The translations under genes and the position numbers were made by a program. The notes below the pieces were generated by a model. The model was not told where the DNA came from. It searched no databases and was given only the letters and a program-made list of their open reading frames with translations. From assembly GCA_965276715.1 (NCBI GenBank), contig OZ255622.1, forward strand, positions 682,001 through 746,000: a stretch of 64,000 bases of DNA. Direction: 5' to 3'. This document shows positions 8,414 to 14,933 of the stretch, in pieces (within the stretch, counting starts at the first letter, position 1; each line of letters opens with the position of its first letter). This DNA comes from CAXTPV01 sp965276715 (GTDB lineage Bacteria > Pseudomonadota > Alphaproteobacteria > Acetobacterales > Acetobacteraceae).

Positions 8414-9028
8414 TCAATTGAGAGCGAACGGAATATAGTCTCTCGCGTCTGCAAGAAGGTCCTCGCGCGAAGCTCCGGCTCGGGCACGCAGTAGAAGGCC
8501 CTGCATCAAGTCCACAAGGAGGCGGCTCCTGACCCGAGCGGACGGGGCAGCAGGAATGACACCGTTGCTCGCCTCCTGCTCGAACCGCCGTTCCAGGATG
8601 TCGGCCAAGCCAGCAAGTCCCCGCGTGATCGCGACCCGTATCTCCGGCGAGCGTTCGGCCTGCACGATGGCCACACACGCCATCAGGCAGCCTTTCGGCC
8701 CTCTCTCCGGCGTGCCCGTTGTTATCGACGCTTCAAACAAGGCTCGGACAGCGTCGGCGATGTTCGACTCGGCCTGGAAGGCGGCCAGGGGGACAGCGCC
8801 GACCGTCTCGCCATATCGCTGCAAGGCGCGGAGGAACAGCGACGGCTTGTCGCCGAACAGCCGGTAGAGGCTGGGTTTCGTGACGCCGACCGCGCGGGCA
8901 ATCCGGTCCACATCGACGCCCTCGAACCCGTCCGCCCAGAACATCTCAACGGCCCGGTCCAGCGCCTCCCCTGGATCGAACTTGCGGGGACGCCCGGGCA
9001 GCCGCTTGGGGAGTGCGTTTTTTACCAT
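8414..9028 (-). CDS. TetR/AcrR-family transcriptional regulator
   Basis: A 204-aa repressor of the TetR family. The N-terminal helix-turn-helix is PGEALDRAVEMFWADGFEGV then DVDRIARAVGVTKPSLYRLFGDK (about residues 20-63), followed by an all-helical ligand-binding domain. Such proteins bind a palindrome near their own gene and leave it when a small molecule binds. The start ATG at 9028 lies inside the palindrome CCATACGGTATGG, which argues for autoregulation. The gene is divergent from the SDR oxidoreductase at 9093, its most likely target. Starting further upstream at 9055 would run the coding region over the operator, so the shorter start was chosen. Confidence 0.88.
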   Translation of the reverse strand: MVKNALPKRLPGRPRKFDPGEALDRAVEMFWADGFEGVDVDRIARAVGVTKPSLYRLFGDKPSLFLRALQRYGETVGAVPLAAFQAESNIADAVRALFEASITTGTPERGPKGCLMACVAIVQAERSPEIRVAITRGLAGLADILERRFEQEASNGVIPAAPSARVRSRLLVDLMQGLLLRARAGASREDLLADARDYIPFALN

Positions 9029-9083
9029 ACGGTATGGAACCCTTGACGCTCCCACCTGCTCGACAATAACATACCGTGAGGTA
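9025..9083 (+). promoter_or_regulatory. Probable TetR operators and SDR promoter
   Basis: A perfect dyad CCATAC-G-GTATGG lies at 9025-9037, and a related half-site block ACATACCGTGAGGTA at 9069-9083. Between them is TTGACG (9043-9048) as a -35 candidate with a weak -10 near 9065-9071, firing towards the SDR gene. Two operator-like copies bracketing a promoter fit negative control by the divergent TetR protein. Confidence 0.6.
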
Positions 9084-9092
9084 ACTAATTAC

Positions 9093-10043
9093 ATGGCGGA
9101 GAGCAACATGGATCGTCCCGGAGGCTCGGTCGCGATGATCACGGGCGCCAACGTCGGCATCGGCAAGGAAGTGGCCAAGCAACTGGCCATGTCCGGCCGA
9201 TACGGGAAGATCATCCTGGCCTGCCGCGATCGATCCAAGGCGGACCTCGCCAAGCAGGACTTGCAGGCTTCGACGGGCAAGTCGATCTTCGTCGTCACTG
9301 TGATGGACATGTCCGATCCGGCCTCGGTCCGGACGGCGCTGGCGGGCTTGGACGCGCCGATCGACGATCTGGTGATGAACGCCGGCGGCTCGGGCGGCAA
9401 GGCGCCGCTGACGCTGACCAGGGGTGGCGTGACGGAAATCTTCGCGTCCGATGTGCTGGGCCATGTGATCCTGCTGGACGGACTGATCACGGCGGGCAAG
9501 CTCAAACGGGCGGCCGTGTTCGCCGGCAGCGAGGCTGCCCGCGGCGTCCCGAAGCTCGGAATGAAGCGGCCCGTCATGGCCACGTTCTCTGCCGACGAGT
9601 TCGCCTCGCTCTGCGACGGGAGCTGGTTCCGCGGGCGCAAGCCGGACGGCACGCTGGCTTACGGACAGGTCAAGCTTGTCGGCGCCATGTGGATGGCGGC
9701 CATGGCGCGGCAACATCCTGGCCTGAAGCTTCTGACGGTCAGCCCGGGCAATACGGGCGGCACGCAGGTCGCCCGCGACTTCCCGCTACCAATGCGCCTA
9801 CTGTTGAAGTCCGTGCTCATGCCCATCGTGCTGCCGGCATTCGGGCTGGTGCAGGGCGTGGACAAGGGCGCCAGGCGATTGATCGACGGACTGAATAACC
9901 CGGCCCTTAAAAGCGGCGCATTCTACGCGAGCAAGGCCAGCGCGCTGACCGGCCCGGTGATCGACCAAAGCGAGATCGTCCCGGACCTGGCGAACCCCGC
10001 CTACCAGGATCACGCCGCGGAGGCAGTGCGCCGCTTCGCCTGA
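9093..10043 (+). CDS. Short-chain dehydrogenase/reductase (SDR)
   Basis: A 316-aa oxidoreductase with an N-terminal Rossmann fold. TGANVGIGKE near residue 19 is the nucleotide-binding TGxxxGIG motif, CRD follows strand 2, VMNAGG replaces the usual NNAG, and LAYGQVK carries the catalytic Tyr and Lys. The length and the C-terminal segment after LPAFGLVQG resemble the protochlorophyllide-reductase/WWOX-like SDR group rather than small FabG enzymes. It should act on an unknown carbonyl or alcohol with NAD(P)H in the cytosol. Start ATG 9093 follows two TetR-operator-like sequences, so substrate-induced expression is likely. A decayed alpha/beta hydrolase gene follows 57 bases later. Confidence 0.85.
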   Translation: MAESNMDRPGGSVAMITGANVGIGKEVAKQLAMSGRYGKIILACRDRSKADLAKQDLQASTGKSIFVVTVMDMSDPASVRTALAGLDAPIDDLVMNAGGSGGKAPLTLTRGGVTEIFASDVLGHVILLDGLITAGKLKRAAVFAGSEAARGVPKLGMKRPVMATFSADEFASLCDGSWFRGRKPDGTLAYGQVKLVGAMWMAAMARQHPGLKLLTVSPGNTGGTQVARDFPLPMRLLLKSVLMPIVLPAFGLVQGVDKGARRLIDGLNNPALKSGAFYASKASALTGPVIDQSEIVPDLANPAYQDHAAEAVRRFA

Positions 10044-10100
10044 GCTGGCGGCCAAAGCCCGCGACGTTCCGTTCGGCCCTTTTCAGGGAGTTCCCAGACC

Positions 10101-10766
10101 ATGGTTTCCACTTACGCCAAGGGGGTGCTGACGCCCTTGCCGGGTGGCTTGGCGACAAAAGACATCGAGACCAACGGCGCCACCATCCACATCCGGGTCG
10201 GCAGCGGCCTTGACCGAAACGCACACCGTCATCGTGCCGGACCTGCGCGGTCCTGGTCTCTCCTCCAAGCCGGCGGCTGGCTATGATAAGAAGACGCAAG
10301 CGGGCGACGCGGCCGGCGTGCTGGACGCGCTCGAGGTGCGGCAGACCGCGCTGGTATCGAACGACATTGGCAGCCTGGTCGCCTTCGCGTTCGCGGCCCA
10401 ACACAGGGACCGGGTGACGCGCTGGGTGCGGATGGAGGCGCCGATCCCGCCGACATCAGCGAAACAATGCGGGAGCACTACGCCGTGCTCTACGCGCTAC
10501 CCGGCGCGATCCGGGCCGGCTTCGCGCAATTCAACGCATTCGCGCAGGATGCCGAGGACAACAGGAAATACATCGAGGAAGGCGGCAAGCTCGCCTTCCC
10601 GATCCTCGCTATAGGCGGCGATGCAGGCGCTGGACCGAGGGCTGAGATGTTCATGCGCCTCGTTGCCAATGACGTGACGGGGCCCGTCGTGCCGGCCTCG
10701 GGGCACTGGCTGATGGAGGAAAACCCGAGCGCGACCGTAGAAATCGTTCAGCGCTTCCTCGTGTGA
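10101..10766 (+). pseudogene. Alpha/beta hydrolase remnant with frameshifts and deletions
   Basis: Three pieces in three frames match one epoxide-hydrolase-like alpha/beta hydrolase. The first has GLATKDIETNGATIHIRVG (from 10101), the second TETHTVIVPDLRGPGLSSKP through VSNDIGSLVAFAFA and VTRWVRMEAPIP, and the third MREHYAVLYALPGAIRAG to PASGHWLMEENP. The segment that should hold the HG oxyanion motif is missing near 10200, and much of the cap domain is missing near 10455. Frame changes coincide with both losses, so the gene is dead. It lies downstream of the SDR gene in the same direction and may once have shared its operon. Confidence 0.85.
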
Positions 10767-10817
10767 GCGTGTTGTCTCTCCTGCGCCAAGGCATGTCTCG
10801 CAACTACCGCCTGGTGC

Positions 10818-11708
10818 TCAGCGGCGAAGCCCGCGCACGAAGTCGGCCACGGCTTTGCCCACTTCCGGGCCGCTGGATTCCTGGAGGAAGTGCCCACCCT
10901 TCACCCGCACCTCGGCCTGGTTCGTGAGACCTTCGTAGAAGGCCGCGAAACGCCCCGCGCTGATGAAGCCCGGATCGGGCCTGACCCAGAGTTTCGGCAT
11001 CGTGCTGTCCTTGAGCCAGCCAGTAAACCCGGACACGACCTCCGCCACCTCCGGCGGCGAGCCATCGATCGGGATCTGGCGAGGCCAGCTCAGCGTCGGC
11101 CTGCGGTCCTCTCCGGCATTGAGGAACGGACGGCGATACTCCGCCTCGTCGGCGTCAGACAGGTTGTCCTTCTCGGGACCGATCAGGAAAGACTCCACGA
11201 AGCTGTTGTCGCGAAGAACCATGTCCTCGCCCGCGTCTGACCTGAACGCCTTGATGATGTCGCGGGCGAAGTCGTCGGGGAAGTCGCTCCAGACGAGCGG
11301 CAGGGGAGCTGCTTCCATGTGAGCGATGCCTTGTATGCGATCCTGGTGCTGATGCGCCCAATCGAAACCGAGCGTGCCACCCCAGTCGTGGATGACGAGG
11401 ACGACGTCGCGGTCGAGGCCCAACTCCTCCCACAACGCGAACAGAAACCCGCGTTGCTCAGCGTAGGTGTAGCGGTCAGGTCCCGAGTTCGGGAGCTTGT
11501 CGGAATCACCCATGCCGATCAGGTCGCAGGCGATCAGCCGGCCAAGCCCGACGCAGGCCGGCATCACCTTGCGCCAGAGATAGGAGGAGGTCGGATTGCC
11601 GTGCTGGAAGACGATGGGCGCACCTTCGCCCTCGTCGATATAGGCCATCTTGCGGCCCTTGATCTCGATGAATTTCTTGTCCGCGAAAGATCCGCTGGCC
11701 ACCTGCAT
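10818..11708 (-). CDS. Haloalkane dehalogenase, LinB-like
   Basis: A 296-aa haloalkane dehalogenase of the HLD-II group that hydrolyses carbon-halogen bonds to an alcohol and halide. The catalytic set falls at the same positions as in LinB, which is also 296 aa: Asn38 in HGNPTSSYLWR and Trp109 hold the halide, Asp108 in VIHDWGG is the nucleophile, Glu132 in IAHMEA the acid and His273 in KGGHFLQE the base (His272 in LinB). The N-terminal KKFIEIKGRKMAYIDEGEG and IACDLIGMGDSDKL also match that family. No signal peptide is seen. It is divergent from a TetR gene with a candidate operator in the gap. The native substrate cannot be inferred from sequence. Confidence 0.92.
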   Translation of the reverse strand: MQVASGSFADKKFIEIKGRKMAYIDEGEGAPIVFQHGNPTSSYLWRKVMPACVGLGRLIACDLIGMGDSDKLPNSGPDRYTYAEQRGFLFALWEELGLDRDVVLVIHDWGGTLGFDWAHQHQDRIQGIAHMEAAPLPLVWSDFPDDFARDIIKAFRSDAGEDMVLRDNSFVESFLIGPEKDNLSDADEAEYRRPFLNAGEDRRPTLSWPRQIPIDGSPPEVAEVVSGFTGWLKDSTMPKLWVRPDPGFISAGRFAAFYEGLTNQAEVRVKGGHFLQESSGPEVGKAVADFVRGLRR

Positions 11709-11766
11709 CTCCCCAAGTACCGCCCAATGCCAGTGGAGGCCACGCCTCCGCCTCGGTTGCGGCGTA

Positions 11767-11785
11767 GTAGAGTGATTGCTACACT
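11767..11785. promoter_or_regulatory. Candidate TetR operator between the dehalogenase and tetR-type genes
   Basis: TAGAGTGATTGCTACACTA has half-sites TAGAGT and ACACTA that are inverted copies with one mismatch, separated by seven bases. It lies in the 136-base divergent gap. The assignment rests on position and symmetry only. Confidence 0.4.
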
Positions 11786-11844
11786 ATCGGCGTCTCGGGT
11801 CAACGGCTTCTTTAGTGCCCGATCAAGAAAGTGGTGCTTCGCCT

Positions 11845-12438
11845 ATGGGACGACCACGCACATTCGACATCGAGGAGGCGGTCGCCGTTGCGGCCAAACT
11901 GCTCTGGCGAGGCTACGACCGAACGTCGCTTCATGATCTGACCGGCGCTCTGGGCATCGCGCCCGCCAGCTTCTATTTCGCTTTCGGCAGCAAGGAGGCG
12001 CTGTTCCGCCAGTGTGTAGAGCGCTACCTGGTGATCCGGGAGAGGGCTTTCGAGGCGGCTTTCCAGGCGCCCACGTCCCGCGCCGCCGTGGAGATGCTGC
12101 TCCGAGGCTATGTCGACGTGGTGACGGACCCAGGGCACGCGCCCGGCTGCCTTGTCGTCAACAGCTCACCCTCGGCGGATGCTTCGGACGCACTCCGGCG
12201 ATGGTTGGCTGGGCATCGGGAAGCCTTGCGGATCAGGCTAGAGCAACGCTTCTCGGGCGACCCTGCGAACGCAGGGTGCGATCCCCAGTCGATGGCACGG
12301 TTCGTCACCACTCTTGCGGGAGGGTTGGCGATCGAAGCTGGCACGGGCGCCACACAGGAAGACCTGTACGATGCCGTCGCGTTCGGCATGAAGGCGTTTC
12401 CTGACGGATCGGGAGCCGATGAAACGAAACCGTTATGA
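11845..12438 (+). CDS. TetR-family transcriptional regulator
   Basis: A 197-aa regulator beginning GRPRTFDIEEAVAVAAKLLW, with the helix-turn-helix at about residues 28-50 (TSLHDLTGALGIAPASFYFAFGSK contains it). The C-terminal part with GHAPGCLVVNSS matches the TetR subgroup near AcrR/YcdC-like regulators. It is divergent from the haloalkane dehalogenase and so probably represses it. Its stop overlaps the start of the TfoX-domain gene by four bases (ATGA), implying translational coupling. Start ATG 11845 was chosen because the conserved GRPR block follows directly. Confidence 0.87.
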   Translation: MGRPRTFDIEEAVAVAAKLLWRGYDRTSLHDLTGALGIAPASFYFAFGSKEALFRQCVERYLVIRERAFEAAFQAPTSRAAVEMLLRGYVDVVTDPGHAPGCLVVNSSPSADASDALRRWLAGHREALRIRLEQRFSGDPANAGCDPQSMARFVTTLAGGLAIEAGTGATQEDLYDAVAFGMKAFPDGSGADETKPL

Positions 12439-12803
12439 ATGACGAGGACATACGCGAACTCTTCGCGCCTCTCGGGCCGGTCTCGATTCGGCGGATGTTC
12501 AGCGGAAAGGGCGTGTATTTTCAGGGTGTGATTGTCGCTATCGAGTATGGAGACGAGCTGCGGCTCAAGGCCGACGCGATCAGCGCACCAGACTTCGAGG
12601 CTGCTGGCTCAACGCAGTGGGCCTACAAAGGACGCCGTGGCGAGGTGATGATGCCCTATTGGTCGATCCCGCACGACGCGTTCGATAATTCGGACTCGAT
12701 GGACCGCTGGGTGCGTCTGGCATTCGATGCCGGGCTTCGGGCGCGGGCGCCGAAGAGGGCGGTCCACCGACGTGCGACATCACCCAAATCTCGTCGGGCG
12801 TGA
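12435..12803 (+). CDS. TfoX N-terminal-domain protein
   Basis: A 122-aa protein made almost wholly of the TfoX/Sxy N-terminal domain: IRELFAPLGPVSIRRMFSGK, then GVYFQGVIVAIEYGDELRLK and FEAAGSTQWAYK, with MPYWSIP near residue 75. The last 20 residues are basic. In gammaproteobacteria the full-length TfoX/Sxy protein activates competence genes through CRP, but free N-terminal-domain proteins are widespread and of unknown role. The ATGA overlap with the tetR-type gene upstream means they are translated together. Confidence 0.85.
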   Translation: MNDEDIRELFAPLGPVSIRRMFSGKGVYFQGVIVAIEYGDELRLKADAISAPDFEAAGSTQWAYKGRRGEVMMPYWSIPHDAFDNSDSMDRWVRLAFDAGLRARAPKRAVHRRATSPKSRRA

Positions 12804-13000
12804 GCGCATCTTCGGCGCTGGCGAAAAGAGCAAGGCTATACCGGTGTGGTTGCGTCCGACCAACGCCCGAGCGGTCTCTCGAACACATGTTCGACAAATG
12901 ACCGGGGCATGGTCGATGCCAAGATGCCCGCCAACCCTGGAACGCTGTCGCCAGACCGGACAAGATCGTTGCCGGACGAAAAAGCGGACAAACTCATTTC

Positions 13001-13320
13001 GGGACAGGTCGGCTACGCCCACGTCAGCATCCTCGATCAGCATCCCGCGCCGCAACTCGATGCGCTCGCCTCGGCTAAATGCGAAGGTGTTCGCGGATCG
13101 TGCATCAGGCGCGACGGCGGATCGAGCTTGCCTGACGGCCGCGCTCTCTTACGTTCGGAACGGCGACGTTCTGATCGTGTGGAAGTTGGATCGCCTCGGC
13201 CGATCGCTTCCGCACCTGAGTGAGACAGCAGCGACTCTTGGAAAAGCAGGGCTTGGGCTTCCGCTCCATCTACGCAGCGATCGATACCACCACGCCCGGC
13301 GGTCGCTTGGTCTTATATGA
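13001..13320 (+). pseudogene. Serine resolvase/invertase remnant, frameshifted and truncated
   Basis: The N-terminal catalytic domain of a Tn3/Hin-type serine recombinase is readable across three frames: GQVGYAHVSILDQHPAPQLDAL, then VFADRASGATADRACL through YVRNGDVLIVWKLDRLGRSL, then GFRSIYAAIDTTTPGGRLV. Intact relatives read GYARVSTLDQ and continue through about 180 residues including a DNA-binding domain. Here similarity ends three bases before the second 643-bp repeat begins at 13321, so the rest was lost or displaced at that junction. Upstream, 12804-13000 shows no gene. Confidence 0.85.
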
Positions 13321-13963
13321 TCCGGATTGTGGAGGCGTTGGGGTTGGCGGGACGGGCTCGGCGGGGCTCGGCGGCCCCGTCGTCACGTGAAGGGCAGGCT
13401 TGCGGCCGGCGGGTCGGCGGCCGGCGGGGCGGGCGGGACCGGGCCGGACTGCGGCCGGGGGAACGGCGGCTTGCCGGCCCGCTCGCGGGTCATGTCGCGC
13501 CGGGCGTCAGCGAGCTGGCGGTAGCGTTCGCGCGCGGTCAGATCGGCCGCGGTCGGCTCGGGCATTGGGGGCTCGGGCGACGGCCGCCTGGACCGGCCGG
13601 TGATGGGTCCCGCCTCCGCGGCATCCTCCTTGGCCTGGCGCTGCTCGATGCGGTCGATGGCGATGACCGTGCGGTAGGCGTTCGTCCACTCGCACGCCTC
13701 CATCTGGTGGTTGGCGATGATGGCGAGCCGCTCGACGGCCGCCATCTCGCCGAAGGCTTGACGGTGATAGGGGCCGTCGACGAGGCCGAACAGCCTGAGG
13801 ATCCGGTCGATGTCGGCGGCCTCGAACGCTGCGTCGCCCCATTGCGTCCGCATGAGCATGCGGAGCTCTTGGGTATGGGGGTCGAGTTCAGGGGCTGCGT
13901 CCATGGCCGCGGAGGATTGCGGTGTCTTCACGGGCTGCCAAGGCCGAAGACGCTATTCGGTCG
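13321..13963 (-). repeat. 643-bp dispersed repeat, copy 2
   Basis: This is the second copy of the unit at 7574-8216, in the same orientation and 5.7 kb away. Its left edge directly abuts the truncated resolvase and its right edge abuts the AT-richer gap before the glycan cluster. The two direct copies could recombine and delete the 5.1 kb between them. Confidence 0.93.
13383..13931 (-). CDS. Hypothetical protein in repeat copy 2 (paralogue of 7636-8184)
   Basis: A 182-aa product nearly identical to that of repeat copy 1, with the same ordered N-terminal half and proline-rich tail. The tail here reads PPAPPAADPP, and RQAKE and MTRE are the other visible differences. No domain is recognised. 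The intact frame in both copies, despite a damaged neighbourhood, suggests recent duplication or retained function. The start is GTG at 13931 or ATG at 13904. Confidence 0.6.
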   Translation of the reverse strand: MKTPQSSAAMDAAPELDPHTQELRMLMRTQWGDAAFEAADIDRILRLFGLVDGPYHRQAFGEMAAVERLAIIANHQMEACEWTNAYRTVIAIDRIEQRQAKEDAAEAGPITGRSRRPSPEPPMPEPTAADLTARERYRQLADARRDMTRERAGKPPFPRPQSGPVPPAPPAADPPAASLPFT

Positions 13964-14525
13964 TGAAGGCGAGTGGCGTGGTCGGGTGGGTTCGGTGTGA
14001 GCCCGAAAGCCGAACCCGCGCCAACGTCCTGCCCTCTTCAATGCTCAGCCCGCTCCGCAGCTGATCCGAGGATCCCATCGAACAGATAGACGGTGCGATG
14101 CGGCGGCCCGTTCATCGATTTCAATGACGAACGGACAAGGTGCTCAAACCAGTCAGCGATCCTGGATGTAGTCCAGTTGCCACCGTCGTCATCGAAGAGC
14201 GCCGGCTCCGCCGCGGGAACCATCGCTACTTGTTAGGTTCCGACATTGTGAGTAAACTAACATCCACACGATCGAGGCGCCTTGACTCGAGACGGAGAAG
14301 ATGAACGTCGACGACCGACGATTCCATATCGCTAGATGACATCGAAGGTTTGGTGGAACGTCGCTGAACAGTGTTATTACTACAGACCTTCGGCCTCCGT
14401 AGTCAAGGAAGGGTTGACCAATATCAAGGGTCACCTAAAAATTCGGAGTTATCTTTATTTGCGGTGAAAACTTTTCACGACGGCGCGTTAGTCCTGAACG
14501 ACATAAAGGCTGAGATAGGATCTGG
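13964..14525. other. 562-base AT-richer gap before the glycan cluster
   Basis: Composition falls visibly below the surrounding GC, especially from about 14225. No conserved frame was recognised on either strand; short minus-strand frames at 14038-14223 and 14189-14434 lack any supporting feature. The stretch probably carries the promoter of the cluster and contains the palindrome at 14464-14478. Confidence 0.5.
14464..14478. promoter_or_regulatory. Perfect 15-bp palindrome upstream of the glycan cluster
   Basis: GTGAAAA-C-TTTTCAC is a perfect dyad with 7-bp arms, 47 bases before the first start codon of the cluster. Its position suits an operator, but no matching regulator gene lies next to it. 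Confidence 0.5.
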
Positions 14526-14933
14526 ATGGAAACGTTCGCTACCCTGGTGAATCGCAAAATCCTGCTTCCTTCGCAGAAGACAAACTACATCGGTGTGGAG
14601 ATGAGTTTCTTTTCGATGGTTCTGGCTGATCGAATCAGGAACATCCGCGTAGACGAGGAATGGTATCTCAATCGTTATCCAGACATTCTTGGTGCCATCA
14701 GTCTAGGAGTATGCGCAAGCGCCAGCGACCATTATGTTATGCATGGTTTCTACGAACATCGTCTGCCACGCGAGATACGGGTCAATGAAGCCTGGTATCT
14801 GAACCAGCACGAGGATGTGCGCCGTGCGGTGGCAAGCAAGGATTTCGTCTCCGGCCAGCATCATTTCGATGAGGTCGGTTTTCGCGAGGGTCGCCACCCC
14901 TATGCCGACTTCTCGCTGGTCCGCGACGGCTGA
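14526..14933 (+). CDS. Short protein with two glycosyltransferase-associated repeat modules
   Basis: A 135-aa protein built of two copies of a roughly 38-residue module. The first starts VDEEWYLNRYPDILGAIS and ends GFYEHR, the second starts VNEAWYLNQHEDVRRAV and ends GFREGR. The same module (FDEDAYLDAFPDVLSAIR to GSIENR) opens the glycosyltransferase encoded next. In other alphaproteobacteria such modules occur at the ends of surface-polysaccharide glycosyltransferases, and their role is not established. Start ATG 14526 has AGGA five bases upstream; ATG 14601, with GGAG nearby, is an alternative. The stop overlaps the next start by one base. Confidence 0.75.
   Translation: METFATLVNRKILLPSQKTNYIGVEMSFFSMVLADRIRNIRVDEEWYLNRYPDILGAISLGVCASASDHYVMHGFYEHRLPREIRVNEAWYLNQHEDVRRAVASKDFVSGQHHFDEVGFREGRHPYADFSLVRDG

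Noticed and set aside
14038..14434. Two minus-strand frames before the glycan cluster
   Set aside because: No start context, no domain and composition typical of an intergenic region.
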